From: CAINVV01 sp964528535
GTDB lineage: Bacteria > Bacteroidota > Bacteroidia > Bacteroidales > Prolixibacteraceae
Assembly: GCA_964528535.1 (NCBI GenBank)
Contig: CAZGSQ010000188.1
Coordinates: 1 to 5,057 of the forward strand
Direction of reading: 5' to 3'
Length of the DNA stretch: 5,057 nucleotides
A model generated the notes under the pieces. It saw only the letters and a program-made list of their open reading frames with translations. It did no database searches and was not told the DNA's origin. Of the stretch, positions 1 through 5,057 are shown one piece after another (position 1 is the first letter of the stretch; the number at the start of each line of letters is the position of its first letter). The position numbers and the translations under genes were made by a program.

Positions 1-1485
1 TGGCCTGGTTCGCGGATAACCCCGCTGGCCCTCCATGGAGGCAATCAGGGCCGACTCTTCGCCGCAGACGAAGGCTCCTGCACCTTCGTAAATGCCGATG
101 TCGAAAGAAAAATCGCTTCCCAGAATGTGATCTCCGAGCAGGTTGTTTTCGCGGCAATTGATCAAGGCCTGACGAATTCGTTTGACGGCCAGCGGATATT
201 CGGCACGGATGTAAAAAAATCCGTGGGTTGCCTTCACTGCCCTGGCGGCCACAAGCATTCCTTCAATGACCCTGTAAGGATAGGATTCCAGGAGCATTCT
301 GTCCATAAAGGCGCCCGGATCGCCTTCATCCCCATTGCAAATCAAATATTTGCATTCGGAAGATTGGCCGGCTACAAGGGCCCATTTGGTTCCGGTAGGA
401 AATCCTGCACCCCCGCGACCACGAAGCCCACTCTCCCTGATTTGTTGTATGATCTCTTCTTCAGATAAGGAAAAAAGGCAGATTTTCAGGGCTTCAAATC
501 CTTCGTGCGACTTGTATTCTTCAAGATCAAGGGGATTGATGGTACCCCGGAAACGGGTGGCAATGGGCGTCTGGCGGTCCAAGAAATCAGATACCTGTTT
601 TTCGCGGGCATCTATCGAATATTGTTTGACACCCTCCCAAACCACATTGGTTTGTACTTGCTCAAAAAATTGATAGAGACTGTTTTTTAGTCTGCTCAAG
701 GTGCCTTGCGGTTTAAAATGGGTGTTGATCATGGCCTGAATATCTTCAGGCTTGACCTTTGCATAGAGGACTGGTGCCTGACCGTATGGCCTGATTTCGA
801 CCAATGGAACCTGGTGACACATCCCTACACAGCCAACATTTTTGAGACCAACGACAATACCCGTATCGGCAATGGATTCCTCGACAGCTTTTTTGACCTG
901 CTCGCTTCCCGATGCCACACAACAAGAACCAAGACCAATCCTAATCTCTCCTTGAATTTTTGAGCCATTTGTTTTTCTGAACAGCCCTTTTTCTGCTCCT
1001 GAAATTCCCAGTTGCGCTTCGAAATCTCCCAACATTTGTGCAACCTTGTCAGAAGCCACGTGACCGTAAGTGATTTCATCTATTTGTACCACCGGTGCCA
1101 AAGTGCAGCACCCCAGGCAGGATACTTTTTCGACTGTAAATTTCCCTGCAACATCTGTTGTTTCGTTGTCTGACAACTTTAAATGCCTGCGGATGCTGTC
1201 GAAAACATGGTCGGCTCCCTTGACGTGGCATGCTGTTCCAACGCATACTTTGATGATGTGCGTTCCAACCGGATGCATCCTGAATTGCGAATAAAAGGAG
1301 GCTACCCCCACAATCTGATCGTTGGAGATGTCAGTTTTTCTGCACACATATTTGAGCGCATCTTCCGGCAGATAATTGTACCTGTTCTGGATGGCTTGCA
1401 GGATTGGAATTACAGATCCTGACGAACGACCATTTTGATCAATAATTCGATCAACTTCCTGGTATATAGCTATTTGTTCATTCAC
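1..1485 (-). CDS. NuoE-NuoF fusion: NAD(P)H-linked flavin/Fe-S oxidoreductase subunit (3' end outside window)
   Basis: The frame stays open for 495 codons from a GTG at 1485 to the window edge, so the C-terminus is missing. Residues 1-155 are a NuoE-type (24 kDa) thioredoxin-fold domain, with [2Fe-2S] ligands C81 and C86 in VCVGTACHVKGA, then C123 and C127 in SCLGCC. Residues about 178-250 are a second thioredoxin-like ferredoxin domain with GSCC (188/189) and CVGMC (219/223). Residues about 310-495 are the NuoF (51 kDa) core: the FMN-binding GRGGAGFPTGTKW (356-368), CNGDEGDPGAF (383-393) and GAGAFVCGEESAL (467-479) near the cut. The rest of NuoF, including the SLBB domain and N3 [4Fe-4S] site, should follow beyond base 1. 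The family passes electrons between NAD(P)H, FMN and Fe-S clusters in the cytoplasm. This layout resembles HydB/HndC-type subunits of NAD-linked or bifurcating hydrogenases more than respiratory complex I; that partner is inferred. The GTG start is chosen because the frame has a stop 15 bases upstream and the next Met is residue 70, inside the NuoE fold. The SD is weak (GAG, nine bases upstream). Confidence 0.93.
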   Translation of the reverse strand, partial: MNEQIAIYQEVDRIIDQNGRSSGSVIPILQAIQNRYNYLPEDALKYVCRKTDISNDQIVGVASFYSQFRMHPVGTHIIKVCVGTACHVKGADHVFDSIRRHLKLSDNETTDVAGKFTVEKVSCLGCCTLAPVVQIDEITYGHVASDKVAQMLGDFEAQLGISGAEKGLFRKTNGSKIQGEIRIGLGSCCVASGSEQVKKAVEESIADTGIVVGLKNVGCVGMCHQVPLVEIRPYGQAPVLYAKVKPEDIQAMINTHFKPQGTLSRLKNSLYQFFEQVQTNVVWEGVKQYSIDAREKQVSDFLDRQTPIATRFRGTINPLDLEEYKSHEGFEALKICLFSLSEEEIIQQIRESGLRGRGGAGFPTGTKWALVAGQSSECKYLICNGDEGDPGAFMDRMLLESYPYRVIEGMLVAARAVKATHGFFYIRAEYPLAVKRIRQALINCRENNLLGDHILGSDFSFDIGIYEGAGAFVCGEESALIASMEGQRGYPRTRP

Positions 1486-1500
1486 TAAGGGTGGCTCAAT

Positions 1501-3366
1501 TTATTTTGCTCCAAAACAGTACAATTGATTCATTCCGCGAAGATAGACCCTGCCCTCCGAAAATACCGGTGAGCATACCGCTTTTTCACCCAGTGCAGGT
1601 GTTCCAATCAGCTGGTAATCTGCGGTTGCCTTTACGATGTGTGTTTTTCCGGACATATCTGTGATGTATACTTTGCCATCGGTAAAAATGGGTGAGGCAT
1701 AAAAGGGGTCTCCATATTCCTGACTCCAGTATTTTTTACCTGTCTTGGCATCGAAGCAGGCGAAGACGCCATAGGAAGTGGCGATGTACAGCAATCCTTT
1801 TACGGCGAGCGGACTGGAAACTTCGGGCAGAAATTCATCCGATTCCCAGGCAACTGAAGGGGAAGCCCCCAGTTTGATTCCTACGAGTTTCGCATATTCG
1901 TTGGCTGCGAAGACCATTCCGTCGGCGTAACCTACCGAGGGTCCAACTTCCCCCGACAGGCAGTCTATTGACCAGAGTTCTTTTCCTGTCTCAGGATTGT
2001 AACTGCATACGCTTGGGTTAGAGGAGAGTAACAGTTCAACATGGGAACCCGTGTTCACAAGGGCAGGGGAGGACCAGGCAATTCTTGATTTGCGCGGTGT
2101 TTCCCAAATGGTCTCACCTGTTTTGGTTGCCAGCGCCAGCAGCTTCCCGGACTTGTTAGTGTCGAATTGAATGAGCAGCTTGTCCTTGTATATGACCAAT
2201 GAGGAGGAGTGTCCATAATGGTTGTCGGGAAGTCCCAGGTTACGGCCCCAGAGCCGTTTGCCTGTCATGTCGAAAGCAACGACATCGCCTGTGGCAAAAA
2301 TGGCAAATACCGAACGACCGTTGGTAGCCATTGTCGGGGCCGCGAGTCCTGTATCAGAGGTTACTTTTGGCATTTTTGAAGGAGAGCCTTCTATCTTGTC
2401 TGCTGCTGCTTCCCAAATCAAATTGCCCTTGTTTTTGTCGTAACAATAGACCATCCGGGATTCGGCGTCTGCTCCTGTCACAAAAACCTGACTCCCCCAG
2501 AGAATCGGAGAGCTGAATCCTGACTTCGGGATCTTCACCTTCCACAACAGGTTTTTGCCACTGGCTCCGTCCCATTCGGTGGGGACATTTTTCTGAAAGG
2601 CTACTCCATTTCCTTCAGCACCACGAAAGAAAGGAAAGTTGGATTTCATTTCGGCAGTCGTTGGAAAGATACTGGCTACGGCAGTCGTTTCTGTCTTACC
2701 CGTTTCTTTTGAGACACTGGCTTTTGAGGAATCTATTTTGCCAACTGTCTTATTGATAGAATTTTCCGGTTTAACGGAAACAGGATCTGTCTTTGCACCC
2801 TTTGCCACTGCCGAGGAAATCTCATTGACCGCTACCGGCTGATCTTCCAAAGCCAAAGTGTTTTCATTCACAGCGTACTCTTTAAGCATGTTGCCGGACA
2901 AGAAACCGGCTAAAAGTGAAATGGTGATGAGTCCGGCACCCGCGACTACCACCCATTTGCGGGTCAGCATTTCGTCCAACTCATTGACAGGTCTTATCCT
3001 TTCCATCTCCTGAAGTTTAGAGGTATGGGATTGAATCGAACGTACCGAAAGAATTGTAACCAAAACACCCAATATCAGCAGGTAACTTCCGGTACGGAGT
3101 TGCCACTGGCTTGTAAAATAGGCCTTTCGGGCCATCAGGTCGAAGGCACGGATTTCGGCTTTTAGATTCTCATCGGATGGATTGTGGCTGAGACGTTTGA
3201 CCAATGCCGGAATGGTTTTGTTGCCAATTGGGTCATTCAGTTTGATTTGAATAAAATTGGCCAGGAGCAAACCTGACATCACCAACGAGAAAAGGGTAGC
3301 CATCCAGCCAATTCTTGTCGCCAGTTTGAGCTTCTCCTCGTCTGATATGTTAAACCTATTTCTCAT
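1501..3366 (-). CDS. Membrane-anchored PQQ-like beta-propeller protein
   Basis: A complete 621-residue protein from an ATG at 3366. Three hydrophobic helices are visible at about 20-41, 93-110 and 138-160. The positively charged N-terminus and the Arg/Lys-rich loop between helices 2 and 3 place those parts in the cytoplasm and the long C-terminal part outside. Residues about 162-240 are a polar Ser/Thr/Lys/Val-rich linker. The propeller starts at FFRGAEGNG (246-254) and EWDG, typical of PQQ-like WD40-type propellers. Blade-closing motifs of the form (F/Y)D-x-TG-K-x-x-W recur, with Trp at 277, 318, 373, 421, 465, 507 and 547, and the last strand LYCFGAK ends the protein, so about eight blades fit. 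There is no haem CXXCH motif and no vicinal cysteine pair as in PQQ alcohol dehydrogenases, so real PQQ binding or catalysis is not supported; a BamB-like scaffold or binding role is equally possible. It lies 20 bases after the Fe-S membrane protein and 15 before the NuoE-NuoF fusion, which suggests a role in the same redox complex (inference). Confidence 0.9.
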   Translation of the reverse strand: MRNRFNISDEEKLKLATRIGWMATLFSLVMSGLLLANFIQIKLNDPIGNKTIPALVKRLSHNPSDENLKAEIRAFDLMARKAYFTSQWQLRTGSYLLILGVLVTILSVRSIQSHTSKLQEMERIRPVNELDEMLTRKWVVVAGAGLITISLLAGFLSGNMLKEYAVNENTLALEDQPVAVNEISSAVAKGAKTDPVSVKPENSINKTVGKIDSSKASVSKETGKTETTAVASIFPTTAEMKSNFPFFRGAEGNGVAFQKNVPTEWDGASGKNLLWKVKIPKSGFSSPILWGSQVFVTGADAESRMVYCYDKNKGNLIWEAAADKIEGSPSKMPKVTSDTGLAAPTMATNGRSVFAIFATGDVVAFDMTGKRLWGRNLGLPDNHYGHSSSLVIYKDKLLIQFDTNKSGKLLALATKTGETIWETPRKSRIAWSSPALVNTGSHVELLLSSNPSVCSYNPETGKELWSIDCLSGEVGPSVGYADGMVFAANEYAKLVGIKLGASPSVAWESDEFLPEVSSPLAVKGLLYIATSYGVFACFDAKTGKKYWSQEYGDPFYASPIFTDGKVYITDMSGKTHIVKATADYQLIGTPALGEKAVCSPVFSEGRVYLRGMNQLYCFGAK

Positions 3367-3372
3367 TCTTTT

Positions 3373-3383
3373 CCTTTTTCCTT
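3373..3383 (-). promoter_or_regulatory. Ribosome-binding site of the beta-propeller gene
   Basis: On the minus strand a purine-rich AAGGAAAAAGG stands six bases before the ATG at 3366. It decides the start. A longer frame opens with an ATG at 3435, but this would overlap 49 bases of the preceding gene, encoding that gene's last Fe-S cluster, and add 23 residues with no hydrophobic or family character. Confidence 0.75.
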
Positions 3384-3386
3384 GAT

Positions 3387-4652
3387 TTATTCCTTTACCG
3401 GGCAAAACGGGATGCACCTTGCACAACTCAGGCAATTGGTCTTGTTTGGCTCCCAGTCGTCACGCCTGCGAAAAGCCGACAAGCCAAGCAGGGAGCTGCC
3501 AATCACCAATCCCATGAAACCACCCAAGATCCAGCCTCCCCAATAGAATTGCTTTCGGATGGCAACGGCTTCGGAGATCAACTTCACGGTAGATTTTCCC
3601 GAACTCATGAACGAGCGTACATCAATGTTGTTTGGATCATTTTTTACTTCCGGATGCTCGACCAGCAGGTCGGCCAGATAGACTGTTCTGTTAAAACCAG
3701 ACAACGGAACCTGCATTTTGGAACCTGCAAAACCACCCAACCCGATCCAGACCGGCCATACCAAGAAATAGAGGACAAAGCGCTTGACATTGCTCCGTCG
3801 CCGGCCGGTTTCTGCCACAGGTTCATCAATGGCTCCAAAAGGACATGAGTTGGCACAAAGTTTACACTGGATACAAGCCGACGGAGTGATGGTCATGTGC
3901 CGGGAAGAAAATTTGGACATCCAACCTAACAAAACGCCATAAGGGCAGAAGAACCTGCAGTAGGGTCTGGCCACGAAAATTCCTGTTGCAAGAAAAAGTA
4001 TTCCAAGAAACAGCATGGTGTAAGGCGCATCCAATCTGAAAATACCCACAAACGGATCGTAACGGCAAATGATAAAATCCGATTTGGTGGCCGCATACAG
4101 TACCGCCAGCCCTAAATACAAATAGGGGATCAAACCAAGCACTTTTTGGATCCATTTTGGAAGTTCGATCGGCTGGAAGATGATCAGATCCTGGATCGCA
4201 CCCAACGGACAGGCTCCCGCACAAAAGATGCGACCCGCAAAAAGGGCGAATATCAAGGGTAGCAGGAAGAATAGAAGTGCGGTGAGCGGGATGGCATAGG
4301 TTGGATCGGCCAATCCCAGGACTATATTTTGAATGGAACCAATGGAGCAGATACAACCCTCTCTGTAGAAACCAAAATAGAGCAAAGAGAATACCGAGAC
4401 CCAGAAGACCCCTTTTCGCGAACGTTTCTTTAGAATCAGCCAGGTCAGTACCATGAGCACGGCAAGTAAAATTGCTACATCCAGGTATTCAAGTAGTTGA
4501 AATCTTGCTGATGCTGTCGTCGTATTTGGTTGGGTATATCCGTTTGCAAATTCAGGTTTCGGAAACCTCTGCTGCATGTCTGTCGCTATCAGGCTCAAAG
4601 GGCCCAACAATACTACCATGAATGCTGCCAGATATATTAAAAATCTTCTCAC
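3387..4652 (-). CDS. NapH/NosR/CcoG-like polytopic 4Fe-4S membrane protein
   Basis: A complete 421-residue integral membrane protein. About eight hydrophobic helices are visible: 3-23, 56-75, 81-97, 118-139, 170-188, 211-229, 290-310 and 370-392. Two CX3CP motifs sit at the ends of helices: CAGACP (144-149) and CRFFCP (232-237). Two classic [4Fe-4S] motifs follow: CIQCKLCANSCP (260-271) and CLSCARCIPFCP (407-418), the latter almost at the C-terminus. With the N-terminus inside, both clusters and both CX3CP motifs face the cytoplasm, while C100/C102 (CIC), C196 (CRYDPF) and a loop of about 55 residues (312-367) face outside. Members of this family (NapH, the C-terminal half of NosR, CcoG/RdxA) carry electrons at the membrane or handle metal centres; the exact role here is unknown. 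No FMN-binding domain precedes the membrane part, which separates it from full NosR. The GTG start at 4652 is chosen because its frame has a stop 21 bases upstream and the next Met (residue 12) would cut into helix 1. Confidence 0.9.
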   Translation of the reverse strand: MRRFLIYLAAFMVVLLGPLSLIATDMQQRFPKPEFANGYTQPNTTTASARFQLLEYLDVAILLAVLMVLTWLILKKRSRKGVFWVSVFSLLYFGFYREGCICSIGSIQNIVLGLADPTYAIPLTALLFFLLPLIFALFAGRIFCAGACPLGAIQDLIIFQPIELPKWIQKVLGLIPYLYLGLAVLYAATKSDFIICRYDPFVGIFRLDAPYTMLFLGILFLATGIFVARPYCRFFCPYGVLLGWMSKFSSRHMTITPSACIQCKLCANSCPFGAIDEPVAETGRRRSNVKRFVLYFLVWPVWIGLGGFAGSKMQVPLSGFNRTVYLADLLVEHPEVKNDPNNIDVRSFMSSGKSTVKLISEAVAIRKQFYWGGWILGGFMGLVIGSSLLGLSAFRRRDDWEPNKTNCLSCARCIPFCPVKE

Positions 4653-4656
4653 TTTA

Positions 4657-4661
4657 CCTTT
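4657..4661 (-). promoter_or_regulatory. Ribosome-binding site of the Fe-S membrane protein gene
   Basis: On the minus strand AAAGG lies four bases before the GTG at 4652, a slightly short spacing. A second AAAGG just upstream overlaps the polyferredoxin stop codon. The site supports GTG as the true start. Confidence 0.5.
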
Positions 4662-4673
4662 TTGCTTTTTCCT

Positions 4674-5057
4674 TTAAACTTTTCTATCATCCTTCCTGAA
4701 CCCACCCTTGATCAAATACGGTTTGTCGACAGGTACCCGCACAAACGCCTCAGCCGGACAAAGTCTTGCAATGGCACATTCGTTGCAATTCTTACAAAGA
4801 TCGTGACGAACCTGCAGGTGAAGCGACCCGTTGCCAAAAGAGCTGCAACCTGCCACACATTTGGCACAGCCAATACACAGTTTCTCATCGATCACGTATT
4901 CGTAGAAGGGATCTTCGATGAACCTGCGTTGAATGGCTGCTGTTGGACAGAGTTGGTTCTCGGCGGCTGTGCTTCTGGCGTTTGGATCAGGTTTGAGGTC
5001 ACCGCCGCACAAATCGCAGTATCCGCACAAGTTATAGGCATGCACACAGTTCACTGC
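4674..5057 (-). CDS. Polyferredoxin with at least three [4Fe-4S] sites (5' end outside window)
   Basis: The last 127 codons of a gene that enters from the right edge. The codon at 5052-5054 is GTG and could start a short protein, but the frame is open to the edge (GCA before it) and the text there reads like protein interior, so a partial gene is more likely. Counting that GTG as residue 1, the cysteines fall in three groups: C10-X2-C13-X2-C16 with a distant C36-Pro after a 19-residue insertion; C60-X2-C63-X2-C66-X3-C70; and C87-X2-C90-X2-C93-X5-C99-Pro. These are [4Fe-4S] ligand patterns of bacterial ferredoxin-like proteins, the first and last with unusual spacing. There is no membrane helix or signal peptide in the visible part, so a cytoplasmic electron carrier is likely. 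The stop lies 21 bases before the Fe-S membrane protein, its probable partner. Whether another domain precedes it cannot be seen. Confidence 0.85.
   Translation of the reverse strand, partial: AVNCVHAYNLCGYCDLCGGDLKPDPNARSTAAENQLCPTAAIQRRFIEDPFYEYVIDEKLCIGCAKCVAGCSSFGNGSLHLQVRHDLCKNCNECAIARLCPAEAFVRVPVDKPYLIKGGFRKDDRKV

Noticed and set aside
127..468. A 113-residue plus-strand frame, and several others on the plus strand.
   Set aside because: They are antisense to the clear minus-strand genes and show no recognisable motif.
721..1020. A frameshift or gene boundary between NuoE and NuoF.
   Set aside because: Codon-by-codon reading shows no stop and no change of frame; the domains are joined by ordinary coding sequence.
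825..1079. An 84-residue minus-strand frame inside the NuoE-NuoF region.
   Set aside because: It is out of phase with the 495-codon frame that carries all the conserved motifs.
1501..3366. Assignment as a PQQ-dependent alcohol or glucose dehydrogenase.
   Set aside because: Only the propeller repeat is seen. The vicinal cysteines and the haem motif of the known enzymes are absent, so only a PQQ-like fold is claimed.
3367..3435. A 23-residue N-terminal extension of the propeller protein starting at an ATG at 3435.
   Set aside because: It overlaps the coding sequence for the last Fe-S cluster of the upstream gene, has no family character, and a good ribosome-binding site stands before the ATG at 3366.
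3862..4356. A 164-residue open frame on the minus strand.
   Set aside because: It lies wholly inside the NapH-like gene in another frame and shows no domain or motif; it is a shadow.
3387..4652. Assignment as NosR, the nitrous oxide reductase maturation factor.
   Set aside because: No periplasmic FMN-binding domain is present, the length is far below NosR, and no nos genes are nearby.

Overview
The window is a compact, fully coding stretch of four genes. All lie on the minus strand, so transcription runs from high to low coordinates, with gaps of 21, 20 and 15 bases. It reads as part of one operon cut at both ends. I see no RNA gene, mobile element, CRISPR array or terminator. No intergenic stretch is long enough for a clear promoter, so the operon promoter should lie beyond base 5057.

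In transcription order: (1) the 3' part of a polyferredoxin gene (from the right edge down to 4674), with cysteines for three [4Fe-4S] clusters; (2) a complete NapH/NosR/CcoG-like polytopic membrane protein (4652-3387), with two CX3CP motifs and two CX2CX2CX3CP ferredoxin motifs; (3) a complete membrane-anchored PQQ-like beta-propeller protein (3366-1501), with three predicted membrane helices, a low-complexity linker and a roughly eight-bladed propeller predicted to face the periplasm; (4) the 5' part of a NuoE-NuoF fusion (1485 to the left edge). That fusion is one uninterrupted 495-codon frame with a NuoE-type [2Fe-2S] domain, a second thioredoxin-fold ferredoxin domain and the FMN/NADH-binding NuoF core.

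Taken together the genes suggest an anaerobic or facultative redox module. A soluble flavin dehydrogenase of the kind found in NAD-linked or electron-bifurcating [FeFe] hydrogenases would exchange electrons with NAD(P)H. The polyferredoxin and the Fe-S membrane protein would carry electrons at or through the membrane. The propeller protein would sit on the outer face as a scaffold or partner. The family assignments rest on motifs that are clearly visible. The idea that the four products form one electron-transfer complex is inference from gene order.

The organism is probably a Gram-negative anaerobe. Moderate GC, purine-rich A/G ribosome-binding sites and this style of fused NuoE/NuoF fit Bacteroidota (Bacteroidales or relatives) best, but the sequence alone does not prove it. 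A catalytic [FeFe] hydrogenase or similar gene would be expected just past the left edge, but it is not visible here.
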